From: Thiosocius sp963753845
GTDB lineage: Bacteria > Pseudomonadota > Gammaproteobacteria > Chromatiales > Chromatiaceae
Assembly: GCA_963753845.1 (NCBI GenBank)
Contig: CAVWEI010000017.1
Span: 310,001 to 374,000, forward strand
DNA: 64,000 nt
Direction: 5' to 3'
Shown here one piece after another: positions 1-9,905 of the stretch; the first letter of the stretch is position 1; every line of letters begins with the position of its first letter. The notes beneath the pieces were generated by a model that worked only from the letters and a program-made list of their open reading frames with translations, did not search any database and was not told where the DNA came from. The translations under genes and the position numbers were made by a program.

Positions 1-1207
1 GGTAGGTCTCACCCGCGGCATAGGCCCCAGGCTCATCGTGTGCATAGCGGTACGCCTTGCCATAGCCGAGTTCCTTCATCAGCCGGGTCGGCGCGTTGCG
101 CAGGTGCACCGGCACCTCGAGTGAACCCGATTCCTTCGCCACTGCCATGGCCTGGTTGTATGCCTTGTAAACAGCATTGCTTTTGGCCGCACAGGCCAGG
201 TAGACGACCGCCTGGGCAATCGCCAGCTCACCCTCGGGGCTGCCAAGGCGTTCCTGAACCTGCCATGCGTTGAGCGCGATCTCCAGGCCACGCGGGTCGG
301 CGTTGCCGATGTCTTCCGAGGCCATGCGAACCACCCGCCGCGCGACGTAAAGTGCATCGCAGCCACCGTCGAGCATCCTGCACAGCCAGTAAAGTGCGCC
401 GTCTGGTGAAGAACCGCGCACCGCTTTGTGCAGTGCCGATATCTGATCGTAGAAGGCCTCGCCGCCCTTGTCGAAACGACGCACCTGTCCTACCGCCACC
501 TCGCGGACTACCTCGTCCGTGATTACGCCATGCTCGGCCAGGTCGGCGGCGATCTCCAGCAGGTTGAGTGCCCGCCTCGCATCGCCGTCGGCCGACTCGG
601 CCAGCAGGCCGAGCGCATCGTCCTCGATCTGAAGCTGCATGCTGCCCAGCCCGTTTGGCTCATCGGCCAGGGCACGCTGCAGCAACCCTTTCAGCGCACC
701 GGCCTCCAGTGACTTGAGCACGTAGACGCGTGCACGCGACAGCAGCGCATTGTTCAGCTCGAACGAGGGATTCTCGGTGGTCGCGCCGACAAACAGCAGG
801 GTCCCGTCCTCGACATGAGGCAGAAAGGCATCCTGCTGGCTCTTGTTGAAACGGTGCACCTCGTCGATGAACAGTACCGTGCCGCGATCGCTCTGGGCGC
901 GCGTCTGCCTGGCCTGTTCGACCGCGGCACGGATTTCCTTGACCCCGGCCAGCACCGCCGAGAGCGTGTGAAAGACATAGCCCGAACTGCCGGCCAGCAG
1001 GCGTGCCAGGGTGGTCTTGCCGGTGCCGGGCGGCCCCCAGAAGATCATCGAGTGCAGGCGGCCGCTCTCGATCGCACGACGCAGCGGCTTGCCTTCGCCA
1101 AGCAGGTGCTCCTGCCCGATATAACCGTCAAGGGTCGAGGGCCGCATGCGGTCGGCCAGCGGCCGGGCGCTCGACTCGTCGGCAGAGAACAGATCGTCGG
1201 ATTGCAT
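1..1207 (-). CDS. rarA: Replication-associated recombination protein A (AAA+ ATPase), 3' end cut by window edge
   Basis: RarA/MgsA is a cytoplasmic clamp-loader-like AAA+ ATPase acting at stalled replication forks. The reading frame starts at ATG 1207 (MQSDDLF) and stays open to base 1, giving about 402 codons; only a short C-terminal part should be missing. Walker A GPPGTGKTT is at residues 58-66, followed by Walker B (LFIDEVHRFN) and sensor-1 (GATTENPSFE), all typical of the RarA/WRNIP1 family. The C-terminal part carries the family run SEDIGNADPRGLEIA. In many gammaproteobacteria rarA lies next to lolA and ftsK; here those genes follow about 5.7 kb away, so the neighbourhood is partly conserved. 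Identification is secure. Confidence 0.95.
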   Translation of the reverse strand, partial: MQSDDLFSADESSARPLADRMRPSTLDGYIGQEHLLGEGKPLRRAIESGRLHSMIFWGPPGTGKTTLARLLAGSSGYVFHTLSAVLAGVKEIRAAVEQARQTRAQSDRGTVLFIDEVHRFNKSQQDAFLPHVEDGTLLFVGATTENPSFELNNALLSRARVYVLKSLEAGALKGLLQRALADEPNGLGSMQLQIEDDALGLLAESADGDARRALNLLEIAADLAEHGVITDEVVREVAVGQVRRFDKGGEAFYDQISALHKAVRGSSPDGALYWLCRMLDGGCDALYVARRVVRMASEDIGNADPRGLEIALNAWQVQERLGSPEGELAIAQAVVYLACAAKSNAVYKAYNQAMAVAKESGSLEVPVHLRNAPTRLMKELGYGKAYRYAHDEPGAYAAGETY

Positions 1208-1302
1208 GGCCTGCATTGTATCCGGGTCTGCCGCAAACTGGTCTCAGTAATACTTCTCGGCCGGCAGCAGCCGAGTCGGCAGGAAAAGAAATATTCCACA
1301 CG

Positions 1303-3549
1303 CTAGAAATGCCTCCCGAACAGGAAGAACCATGCATTGCGGCCACCCTCTGCAAATCCGTATCCGGCGTGAAAAGGACCTACCGGGGTTTCCGCGCCCA
1401 CGAACACGCTGCCCGAGGCGATCAATGAATCGAGCGAGATGTCATCGCTGTCTTCCCACACATTGCCGGCCTCTACAGAGCCACCGACGTACCAGGGCAG
1501 CAGCCTGAATTCGGCGAAGCGCCTGTAATAGACTCCGGTCACCACCCCGCTGTACTGCCCGCTGAGCGAATTCACGTCATAGCCCGACAGCCTCAGGAAT
1601 CCCCCCAGCCGGAAGCGATTCTGCACCTGCGCCGTGCCGTCCAGGGTCGCATTGAACATGCCACCAACCCCGAATGTGTTTTTGCCGAAGGTATCGAAGT
1701 ACGCCACCTCTGTCCGCAGCTGGTCGAGGTTGGTGTCGTTGCCAAGACCTTCGCGGAACATCTCGTATTCGATGTTCCCGTTATATCCCTTCGAGGGGAA
1801 ATACGCGTTGTCCAGGCGGTCCACGGCAAACCTCCCGAAGACCGAACCGCTGTCGAACTCACCCTCCGGCAAGGTCGGGTTCCCAATATTGAGATCCACG
1901 TTACCGCGCCCCCTTCGGTAGCCGAGGCGCACCTCGCCGAAATTACCCAGCTCGCGGCCGGCACTCAGCTCCAGCAGGACCGAATTGATATCGTATTGCG
2001 CGAGTTTCTCTGCCCCGTCGGGAGAATACATGTTCATTTTTTCCGTACCGATCATCAGCACCGGCTCGAAGAAATAACGCGAGTCGTAATCGAGTGGCTG
2101 ATACCAGTCCACCGCGATCAGCGGCTCCGCGCCGATTTGTCCGGAGAAACGGACCTCGCCCCCGAGGCTGTTGACTTCGGTCTTGAGGTACGCGAGGCCC
2201 AGATTGAAGGTGCTTTCTCCACCGGTGTCACCACTGAGGGAGAACGCGAACTGCAGGTAATCCGGCCCCCAGGAACGCGCCCGGGCATCGACCACGATCC
2301 CGGTTCGGCCATCTTCCTCGACCAGCTGGTAATCCACGGACTCGAACAGCTCCATGCCGTAGATGTTGCCGATGTCGCGGTCCAGCTGCGCGGTATCCAG
2401 GGGCTCGCCCTCGCGCAGATGGATGCGGTCGCGCAGCACTTCGTCGGCCAGCCCGGAATTGTTTTCAATCCGCACGAACCATATCACCGGCGACTGCGGG
2501 TCCATTTTCACCCGTTCCGCCAGGTGGGTTCGATAAGCGGTTTTCGAGATGGCAAGGCGTGCCAGCTCATCCCGCTGGGCCTCGGCCGCCGACCGACCGA
2601 GCGGAATGGCCTGGTCCGCTTTGTCGAAATCGCTGCTGGAGATCCCCTGCAGCTCCGGGACGATGAGAACGTCGCTTTTGCCGAGGCTGGCGATCTGCTC
2701 CTCGGTGTTTCTGCGGGTCAGAATGGAAGTCAGCTGGCTGGTGATCTGAATGACGTTGCGGACCTCGTCCGGCTTCATCAGCGGCGTGCTGATATCGACT
2801 GCAATGACGATGTCGGCACCCATGTCGCGCACGACATCGACAGGCAGGTTGTTGGTGATGCCCCCGTCGACCAGGGTCTGCCCATCGATCTTGGTGGCGG
2901 CGAAGACACCGGGCACCGCCATGCTGGCGCGCATGGCATGGGCGATGTCGCCCTTCCCCAGAACCACGCTCTGGCCTGTACCAATGTTTGACGCCACCGC
3001 CCGATACGGGATCGGCAGCTGGTCGAAGTTGTGGACATTGGCGACGGGCAGCGCCAGTTTGCGTAACTCGAGGTCGAGTTTCTGCCCCTGCACCAGTCCC
3101 GTGGGAAACTTCAACTCGCCGTCCTTGATCCCGGGCTTTGCCTTGATCGGGTACCTGTCGTCATCGCGCTTGCGGCGATAGGAGCGATCCTCGCGCGGCG
3201 GATCGTCGTCGAAGATGTTCTCCCAGTCGATGGTCTCGATCGCGTGTTCGATCTGATCCGGCGTCATACCCGAGGCATACAGGCCCGCGACGATCGACCC
3301 CATGCTGGTGCCGGCGATGAAATCGACCGGGATGCGCATCTCTTCCAGTACCTTGAGCACACCCACGTGCGCCGCACCGCGCGCCCCCCCGCCACTGAGT
3401 GCCAGGCCGACCTTCGGGCGCTGTGGGTTCTGCAAACCATCCTGTGCAGTCGCTGCGGTATCGAGGCCGCCCACCAGCAGCAGACAGATCGCCGCAAAAA
3501 ACATATCCCGCGGTCTGCTCGCCACCCGCGCCTTCCCCTGTTTGCTCAT
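1303..3549 (-). CDS. Patatin-like phospholipase with POTRA and outer-membrane beta-barrel (type Vd autotransporter-like)
   Basis: The 748-residue protein has an N-terminal hydrophobic segment (about 16-36) as signal peptide, then a patatin domain: oxyanion loop GGGARG at 53-58, nucleophile elbow GTSMGS with Ser82, and DGG with catalytic Asp228, so the Ser-Asp dyad is intact. After about residue 350 comes a POTRA-like segment and then a bacterial surface antigen (Omp85/D15-type) barrel ending in aromatic Phe. This order matches PlpD of Pseudomonas, a lipase displayed through its own barrel. The ATG at 3549 is preferred because it opens the signal peptide. It is a single gene with a 95-base gap to rarA and a divergent promoter region shared with the L,D-transpeptidase. 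Substrate is unknown; phospholipid is inferred from the family. Confidence 0.9.
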   Translation of the reverse strand: MSKQGKARVASRPRDMFFAAICLLLVGGLDTAATAQDGLQNPQRPKVGLALSGGGARGAAHVGVLKVLEEMRIPVDFIAGTSMGSIVAGLYASGMTPDQIEHAIETIDWENIFDDDPPREDRSYRRKRDDDRYPIKAKPGIKDGELKFPTGLVQGQKLDLELRKLALPVANVHNFDQLPIPYRAVASNIGTGQSVVLGKGDIAHAMRASMAVPGVFAATKIDGQTLVDGGITNNLPVDVVRDMGADIVIAVDISTPLMKPDEVRNVIQITSQLTSILTRRNTEEQIASLGKSDVLIVPELQGISSSDFDKADQAIPLGRSAAEAQRDELARLAISKTAYRTHLAERVKMDPQSPVIWFVRIENNSGLADEVLRDRIHLREGEPLDTAQLDRDIGNIYGMELFESVDYQLVEEDGRTGIVVDARARSWGPDYLQFAFSLSGDTGGESTFNLGLAYLKTEVNSLGGEVRFSGQIGAEPLIAVDWYQPLDYDSRYFFEPVLMIGTEKMNMYSPDGAEKLAQYDINSVLLELSAGRELGNFGEVRLGYRRGRGNVDLNIGNPTLPEGEFDSGSVFGRFAVDRLDNAYFPSKGYNGNIEYEMFREGLGNDTNLDQLRTEVAYFDTFGKNTFGVGGMFNATLDGTAQVQNRFRLGGFLRLSGYDVNSLSGQYSGVVTGVYYRRFAEFRLLPWYVGGSVEAGNVWEDSDDISLDSLIASGSVFVGAETPVGPFHAGYGFAEGGRNAWFFLFGRHF

Positions 3550-3725
3550 CCGGACGACGTGGGAGAATATCAGCTTTCAGGCGGTGCCACTTCTTCAAGG
3601 GGCGTCGCCGAAGCCTTATCATAGCGAGCCTCGGCATCGCTGCCTGCGCAATACGGGGAGTTCCGCCGTTCCCAGCGTGTTATCTTTTTCGGCCGATCCG
3701 ACACCAGACCAAAGTCCCTGTTTCC

Positions 3726-5408
3726 ATGCGAACACTGTTCAGACCCCTGATCCTGGCCCTGCTGCTTTCCGCTACCGGTTGGGCCCATGCCCTGGCCCCA
3801 ACCGATGAGTACATCCGCCAATACAGTGAACGCATCCTGGAGGATGGTGATATCACCATCGCCGGGCAGCGGATCGCCTCGACCACCCTGCTGCCCGACT
3901 TCTACGCGCGCCGTGGATTCGTGCCCGTGTGGACGGCCCGGGCACGCTTCGAGGAACTGCTCGAACTGCTGCGCTTGGCAGAGGATCACGGGCTTAATCC
4001 TGACGACTACCATTACCCCACCCTGGCCTCCTTGCCTGACAGCATGAGCCCCGACCAAACGGCGGCACGCGATGTGCTGGCCACCGACGCCTTGATCCGA
4101 TTTGCGCACCACCTGCACCTGGGCAAGGTCGATCCTGCGCGGTTGGACCCGGACTGGAATCTGGACCGACGCATGAGCGAGGACGAATCAGTCGACATCC
4201 TGGAACAGGCCGTGGCGGCGCCGTCGCTCACCCGCTTCGTCGACACCAGACTGGCACCGGACAGTGCCTTCTACGCAGGCCTGCGCCAGGCGCTGGCCCG
4301 GTATCGGGCGCTCGCCGGCGCCGGGGGATGGCCGCTGGTTCCGAATGGGCCCACGCTCCATCCCGGCGACCAAGATGCCCGTGTCCTGGCCCTGCGTACC
4401 CGCCTCGCGGTGACCGACCCGGCGCTGGACCCCAACCTCGCAGTAACCGACCCCGCGCTGGACCCCAACCTCGCAGACCCGACACTGTTCGACGCAGGCC
4501 TCGCCGCGGCGGTCGAACGTTTCCAGCGGCAGCATGGGCTGGACGTGGACGGCGTGGTCGGTTCGCGAACGATGGAGGCGCTGAACGTCCCGGTCGAGGC
4601 ACGCATCGATCAACTGCGGGTCAATCTGGAACGCACCCGCTGGGTTTTTCGCGATCTCGAATCCCGCTTTCTGGTCGTCAACATCGCGGGCTTCGAGGCC
4701 TATCTGATGGATAACGGGCAGGTCGTGTGGGACAGCCGCGTGCAGGTAGGCAAGCCTTATCGCAAGACGCCGGTGTTCAAGGAGAAGATGACCTACCTGG
4801 TCCTGAGCCCGACCTGGACCGTGCCTCCTACCATTCTCAAGGAGGACGTGATCCCGAAGATCCGGAAGAACCCTTCGTACCTGGCAGAAAACAACATGGT
4901 GTTGCTCGACCGCGCGGGGCAGCGGGTGGATCTGGGTACGGTCGACCTCAAATCGATCGGGCCCAACAATTTTCCTTACACGGTGCGTCAGGAACCCGGA
5001 CCGAAGAACGCACTTGGCCGCATGAAGTTCATGCTCCCGAACAAGCACGCGGTCTACCTGCACGACACACCCAACCGCAGCCTGTTCCACCGTGCCGAGC
5101 GCACCACCAGTTCGGGCTGCATACGCGTCCAGGAACCCATGTCGTTGGCCGCCACTCTGCTCGGCGATCCAGTGGCATGGAACGAGGCGAAAATCGAGGA
5201 ACGGATTGCCAGGGCCCAGAACGAGACGGTCACCCTGAAAAACCCGGTGATGGTCTATCTGATGTACTGGACCAGTGTACCGGACGGCAAGGGTGATGCG
5301 CGGTTTTTCAGCGATGTGTATTCACGCGATCAGGCGGTGCTCGACGCCCTTGGCCAGCCGTTCGGGTTCAACGATCTGCGCCAGGTCGTGCGGCCGGACC
5401 GGGGCTAG
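3726..5408 (+). CDS. L,D-transpeptidase with peptidoglycan-binding domain (YcbB/LdtD-like)
   Basis: This periplasmic enzyme forms 3-3 peptidoglycan cross-links or related transpeptidation. I chose ATG 3726 because it begins a clear signal peptide (MRTLFRPLILALLLSATGWA); the frame is open further upstream but without one. Mature parts are an N-terminal scaffold domain, a PG_binding_1 domain (VERFQRQHGLDVDGVVG) and a YkuD catalytic domain whose motif HDTP...SSGCIRVQ contains the nucleophile Cys465. The length, 560 residues, fits the YcbB class rather than the short ErfK type. A duplicated 11-residue segment lies just before the PG-binding motif (see repeat). The TAG stop shares the CTAG tetranucleotide with the TAG of the convergent downstream gene. 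Confidence 0.92.
   Translation: MRTLFRPLILALLLSATGWAHALAPTDEYIRQYSERILEDGDITIAGQRIASTTLLPDFYARRGFVPVWTARARFEELLELLRLAEDHGLNPDDYHYPTLASLPDSMSPDQTAARDVLATDALIRFAHHLHLGKVDPARLDPDWNLDRRMSEDESVDILEQAVAAPSLTRFVDTRLAPDSAFYAGLRQALARYRALAGAGGWPLVPNGPTLHPGDQDARVLALRTRLAVTDPALDPNLAVTDPALDPNLADPTLFDAGLAAAVERFQRQHGLDVDGVVGSRTMEALNVPVEARIDQLRVNLERTRWVFRDLESRFLVVNIAGFEAYLMDNGQVVWDSRVQVGKPYRKTPVFKEKMTYLVLSPTWTVPPTILKEDVIPKIRKNPSYLAENNMVLLDRAGQRVDLGTVDLKSIGPNNFPYTVRQEPGPKNALGRMKFMLPNKHAVYLHDTPNRSLFHRAERTTSSGCIRVQEPMSLAATLLGDPVAWNEAKIEERIARAQNETVTLKNPVMVYLMYWTSVPDGKGDARFFSDVYSRDQAVLDALGQPFGFNDLRQVVRPDRG
4407..4472 (+). repeat. Two-copy 33-bp tandem repeat inside the L,D-transpeptidase gene
   Basis: Two adjacent 33-base units (4407-4439 and 4440-4472) both encode AVTDPALDPNL and differ only at a few third positions. 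The duplication is in frame and lies in the linker before the peptidoglycan-binding helix bundle (residues about 228-249). Confidence 0.9.
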
Positions 5409-6787
5409 CGGTTTGTCAGGGCGTCCATGTTCTTTGCCAGGCGCGCAATCTGGGCCCAGTCGTGGGTAACTATATCCTGCGCATGGGCGAGATTGTTGCG
5501 CAGTGACTCCAGTTCCTTGACGACCCTCTTGGCCGCCCCACCGCTCTCAAATCCGTACTTCACCCGCTCCTCCTCCACGCCAAGCAGCATCTTGGCCAGA
5601 TCGGAAAACTGCACACAGTCGAGCAGATTGCACTCCTGCCCTCGCCGCAGACGCTCGTCACGCAGGGTCTGGGCCTTCTGCAGACGAGAGGTGGTGAGTT
5701 GCCCCTGCCAGGAATCGTCGGGCCAGCGCAACATCGTACGAAGGCGCAGGTGCATCTCGATGAGGGTGATGTAGCCGAACAGCCACATTCTTACGACCGG
5801 CTTTTGCATGTCGCCGCGTGAAATCACACCGACAATGTCGTCCAGCACCCGGACGAAGCAGAAGTCATATCGCGTCAGCACATGCACGACGTCGGTCAGA
5901 AAGGCTTCCCCCTCGACAACCTGGACATTTTTGAAATCACGCATGTAGTCGTGGCCCGCCGCATCCTGTCCAAGTTCGCTCCGCCGCACGTACCCGATCA
6001 CCTTGCCGGCCTTGCGCAGTCCTGCCACCCTGCGCCCACGGTCCTGCAGGTAGGCGGCGATTCTGCCGGCATCGTATTCCGCATCAAACGAGCGCAGCGG
6101 CTCGGCGATATCGTGTGCCGTGAAGGTCCGCACGAATACCCGCAGTGTGCGCCGGTTCCGGGCGGCAAACTCGCGGTCCTGTTCGGAGAGGTCGGCCTCC
6201 TCATCGTCGGCCGTCGGGCCGGCTGTCGGTGCAAGCTGCAACCCCAGCCGCGTGGCGCATTTTTCCAGGGTCGCGCCGGCCTTCCGGTAGAGCCGTTGCT
6301 CGCCCTCGCCGAGCACCTCCAGCAGGGATGACATTTCAACCAGGAATACCCGTGCGAACCGTTCGTCGTGTTCACAGATGTCGCGGCAGTTGTCGGTCAG
6401 GTCGGCCAGCTTGACCGTTTTCGCGCGCACGCTGGCCTGCGCCGAGTGGGCGCGGTCGATCGCTTTGCGCACCGCACGGTTGCCGTCGCTGGGCCGGCTG
6501 ACGTCAGTGAGGTCCGCGACCAGCTGCGCCACATCGCTTCCGAACTCGCGCTCGATATCCCCCAGGGTTGCCGGGGTATCCTCCACGGTGTCGTGCAGCC
6601 ACGCAGCAGCGATCATCTCCTCGTCGCCACCGGCCCAGGCGACCAGATCGGCGACCGCGCGCAGATGTACCTCGTAGGCCTGGTTGGAATACTTGCGACG
6701 CTGATCGATTCGCCGATGGGCCTGAGTGGCAAACTCGCGTGCCCGGGGGACCAGCTTTGCCTTTTTCGGGGAGGGTTGGGCTGTCAT
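5405..6787 (-). CDS. HD-domain (MESH1/SpoT-hydrolase-like) - CBS - HEPN fusion protein
   Basis: From ATG 6787 the protein is 460 residues; the frame extends to TTG 6826 but ATG is preferred. Residues about 10-180 form a RelA/SpoT-type HD domain with HD at 65-66, ED at 69-70 and KLADLTDN ending in D129/N133, the metal and substrate residues expected in (p)ppGpp hydrolases of the MESH1 type; no synthetase domain is present. The middle (about 210-345) resembles a CBS pair (GVISRGDMQKP). The C-terminus has RNNLAH (R430 to H435), the Rx4H signature of HEPN domains, found in many RNases and toxins. A role in nucleotide-alarmone sensing coupled to RNA cleavage is possible but inferred only. It is convergent with the L,D-transpeptidase, overlapping by 4 bases. 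Confidence 0.75.
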   Translation of the reverse strand: MTAQPSPKKAKLVPRAREFATQAHRRIDQRRKYSNQAYEVHLRAVADLVAWAGGDEEMIAAAWLHDTVEDTPATLGDIEREFGSDVAQLVADLTDVSRPSDGNRAVRKAIDRAHSAQASVRAKTVKLADLTDNCRDICEHDERFARVFLVEMSSLLEVLGEGEQRLYRKAGATLEKCATRLGLQLAPTAGPTADDEEADLSEQDREFAARNRRTLRVFVRTFTAHDIAEPLRSFDAEYDAGRIAAYLQDRGRRVAGLRKAGKVIGYVRRSELGQDAAGHDYMRDFKNVQVVEGEAFLTDVVHVLTRYDFCFVRVLDDIVGVISRGDMQKPVVRMWLFGYITLIEMHLRLRTMLRWPDDSWQGQLTTSRLQKAQTLRDERLRRGQECNLLDCVQFSDLAKMLLGVEEERVKYGFESGGAAKRVVKELESLRNNLAHAQDIVTHDWAQIARLAKNMDALTNR

Positions 6788-6896
6788 CTGTGGACGATCA
6801 TCCGGAGTGATTCTGCAAGCCGTCAATATACGTCAATCCCCTGCAGCACAGCAGCCAACAGGGCGCGGCAAGCGCCGGGCATCGCAGCTTGGAGGC

Positions 6897-7523
6897 TCAG
6901 TCGCCCTGCAGCACGTCCCAGTCATCCCGGCCCTGGTATTCGAACAATGCGGGATCGATCGGGACGTTGCGCTGCACCTCGAAAAAACGGAAACGCGAGA
7001 TCTGACCGAACTTGTCGTTCAACTCCATGTGCCGCAGTTCCTTGTCGGCAAAGGCCAACAGAACGCGGTTGAGGTCACTCTCGGGGTTGCGCGGGATCAG
7101 TTCCAGCCACTGCAGGCCCATGCGCTCACCGATCTCGACGATCTCGAAATCCGTCTCCACTGATTCGTCCATGGCCAGAAAGGCGGCGGGAGTGCCCTTG
7201 AGTGCCCATTTCTGATAATGCCGGGTGACCTGCTTGAGGTCTTCCTCGATGATCCAGACATCGCGGCCATCGGCAAGAATGACCTGCTTGCGTGGCGCGA
7301 CATAGTCCCATCGGAAGTGCCCGGGACGCTCGAGCAGGAAGAGCCCGAACATCTGACCGGTGGTCGCGTTCTCGGTGTCGAGCACCGACTGCTCGAACTT
7401 CGCCTGCAGGGTCGAGAGCCCGTCGAGGAAGTCATCCAGGGCCTGGCGGCCCGGGCCGGGTGCCGCCAGGGCCATACTCTGTGCCGCAAGCAGAAATACA
7501 AGAACAAGGAGTCTCGAGAACAT
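6897..7523 (-). CDS. lolA: Outer-membrane lipoprotein carrier protein LolA
   Basis: LolA is the periplasmic chaperone carrying lipoproteins from LolCDE to LolB. The 208-residue protein begins with a signal peptide (MFSRLLVLVFLLAAQSMALA) and has the LolA core: L..F..L.TLQA.F.Q at the start of the mature chain, then FRWDYVAPRKQVILADG. The ATG at 7523 overlaps the ftsK stop by one base (TGATG), so translation is probably coupled; an in-frame TTG one codon earlier is less likely. Order ftsK-lolA is standard in gammaproteobacteria. Confidence 0.95.
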   Translation of the reverse strand: MFSRLLVLVFLLAAQSMALAAPGPGRQALDDFLDGLSTLQAKFEQSVLDTENATTGQMFGLFLLERPGHFRWDYVAPRKQVILADGRDVWIIEEDLKQVTRHYQKWALKGTPAAFLAMDESVETDFEIVEIGERMGLQWLELIPRNPESDLNRVLLAFADKELRHMELNDKFGQISRFRFFEVQRNVPIDPALFEYQGRDDWDVLQGD

Positions 7524-9794
7524 CAATCCTTCACCGGTGGCGGTGCCAGCACTTCACGGTTGCCGCGCTCATCGGCCGAGCTGACGATGCCGATACGCTC
7601 CATCTCTTCGACCAGGCGTGCGGCACGGTTGTAACCGATCTTCAGCCGGCGCTGCACCCCGGAGATGGATGCGCGCCGAGAATCGGTGACGATCTGTACC
7701 GCCTCATCGAACAGCGGGTCCTGGTCCTCCGTGTCCACACCGGAGGCCTCGGCAGATAGACCGGGGATTGCCTCGCTTGGTTCCTGCAGGATCTCATCGA
7801 CATAATTCGGCGCCCCGCTCTGCTTGAGATGACTGACCACCCGATGCACCTCGTGATCGTCAACGAAGGCACCGTGCGTGCGCAACGGGATACTGGTGCC
7901 CGGCGGCAGATACAGCATATCGCCGTGTCCCAGCAGTGCCTCGGCGCCCATCTGGTCGAGGATGGTGCGCGAATCGACGCGCGACGAAACCTGGAAGGCG
8001 ATACGGGTCGGGATGTTGGCCTTGATCAGGCCGGTGATCACATCGACCGAGGGGCGTTGGGTCGCCAGCAGCAGATGAACACCGGATGCGCGCGCCTTCT
8101 GTGCCAGGCGCGCAATCAGTTCCTCGACCTTCTTGCCGACCACCATGATCATGTCGGCGAACTCATCCACCACCACGACGATATACGGCATGGAATGAAG
8201 ATCCGGGACCTCCGGCAGATCGCCGGTGATCGGGTCCGGCTCGGGCTTGAACAGGGGGTCCTTGATCGGGTTACCGGCCTTGATCGCGTCCTTGACCTTC
8301 TTGTTGTAACCGGCAATGTTGCGCACCCCAAGCGAGGCCATCAGCTTGTAACGCCTTTCCATCTCGGCGACACACCAGCGCAGCGCATTCGCTGCCTCCT
8401 TCATGTCGGTGACCACCGGCGTGAGCAGGTGCGGTATGCCCTCGTAGACCGACAGTTCCAGCATCTTGGGGTCGATCATGATCAGGCGGATCTCTTCCGC
8501 GGTCGCCTTGTACAGCAGGCTGAGGATCATGGCGTTGACCGCCACCGACTTGCCCGAACCCGTGGTGCCCGCGATCAGCGCATGCGGCATCTTGGCCAGG
8601 TCGGCGACCACGGGTTCGCCGACGATGTCCTTGCCCAGTGCCAGCGTCAGCGGCGACTTCGACCGATCGTAGGCCTCCGAACGCAGGGTCTCGCTGAGAT
8701 AAACCGTCTCGCGGTATTCGTTGGGGATCTCCAGGCCGATCACGGTCTTGCCCGGAATGACCTCGACCACGCGCACCGACACCACCGACAGGGCACGCGC
8801 CAGGTCCTTGGAGAGATTGGTGACCTTGCTGGCCTTGGTGCCGGCCGCCAGTTGCAGCTCGAACAGCGTGACCACCGGGCCGGGGTGCACCGCGGTGACC
8901 TCGGCGATCACACCGAAATCCGCCAGCTTGCGCTCGACCTGTCCCGACATTGCCTGCAGGGCCTCGGTCGACATCCCTTTGCCGCTCTTCTGCGGCGGGT
9001 CGAGCAGGCCAAGCGGCGGCAGCTCGGTATTCGGCTCGGGATCGAGCAGGGTCATCTGGCGTTCCTTCTCGACCCGCACACTCGACTTGATGGTCGGTTC
9101 CTTTTTCTCGATCACCGGCGGCGGCTTGTTGCGGGTGCGCTCCTTTTCCTTCTTGACGACGTCCTGGCGCTCCTGCTTCATGCGGCTGGCCTGGCGCCGC
9201 TCGGCAAGACCGCCGACCAGCATCACCGCCTGGCGCCAGGCATTCGAGATGAAGCCGCCCAGGCCGTCCATCACCGCGAACCAGGATACGCCGGTAAACA
9301 GGGTGAAACCGACCAGCAGCAGGGTGAGCAGCAACAGGCTGGCGCCGTCCGAATTCAGCACCGCCTTGCCCGAGCTGCCGATGACGCTGCCCAGGATGCC
9401 GCCGGCACCCTCCGGCAGCTCGTCGGCGGCACCGAAATGCAGTGCGGCCAGCGACGTCGCGGTGAGCACGATGAGCCCGAAGCCGACCCAGCGCGCGATG
9501 CGCAGGTTGAGGCTGTGATGTTCCTCGTCGCGCTCGCGGAACATCAGCCAGCCGCCCCAGCCGATCATCAGCGGGAACACATAGGCGACCTTGCCGAACA
9601 AAATGAACAGCACGTTCGCTGCCCAGGCACCGCACAGGGCCGGCCGCATTCACAGCATGCTCGCGTGGACCAACGTAACCCCAGCTGGGATCGTCTGGCG
9701 AGTACGAGAACAGCGCCATCATGAAATAGGCGCCGATCGCCAGCAGCAGCAGGAACGCCCCTTCCTTGAGTCGCCTGTTTAGCGAAGCATGCAT
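7523..9794 (-). CDS. ftsK: DNA translocase FtsK, interrupted by a one-base frameshift near its N-terminus
   Basis: FtsK anchors in the divisome by N-terminal membrane segments and pumps chromosome DNA toward dif. The start ATG 9794 gives MHASLNRRLKEGAFLLL...DDPSW, a normal FtsK beginning, but that frame loses similarity near 9640. The rest (FILFGKVAYVFPLMIG onward) continues in another frame through the RecA-like motor (Walker A GTTGSGKS, Walker B VVVDEFADM) to the C-terminal gamma winged helix (RRASISGVQRRLKIGYNRAARL). Removing one base between about 9635 and 9650 would restore a 756-residue protein reading NAAGPCGAW, as in homologues. As ftsK is normally essential, a sequence error is likely; a true mutation cannot be excluded. 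The Pro/Gln-rich linker of E. coli FtsK is short here. Confidence 0.9.
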
Positions 9795-9905
9795 TTCAAC
9801 AACACCGAATAAACAATATGAAACAGCAATTTATAATGTTTTGTGCAGGTAGTTTGCGAATTATTGCACAGGGCGCCAAAGAGAGACAGTCGCCAAACGG
9901 CTGTT

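Noticed and set aside
7829..9724. 631-codon open frame on the plus strand opposite ftsK
   Set aside because: It is rich in His, Arg, Gln and Asp with no domain pattern, and lies fully antisense to a clearly conserved gene; typical GC-rich shadow.
8271..9794. 507-codon minus frame starting as FtsK
   Set aside because: Only its first about 50 codons are FtsK; after the frameshift point it is a shadow. Treated as part of ftsK.
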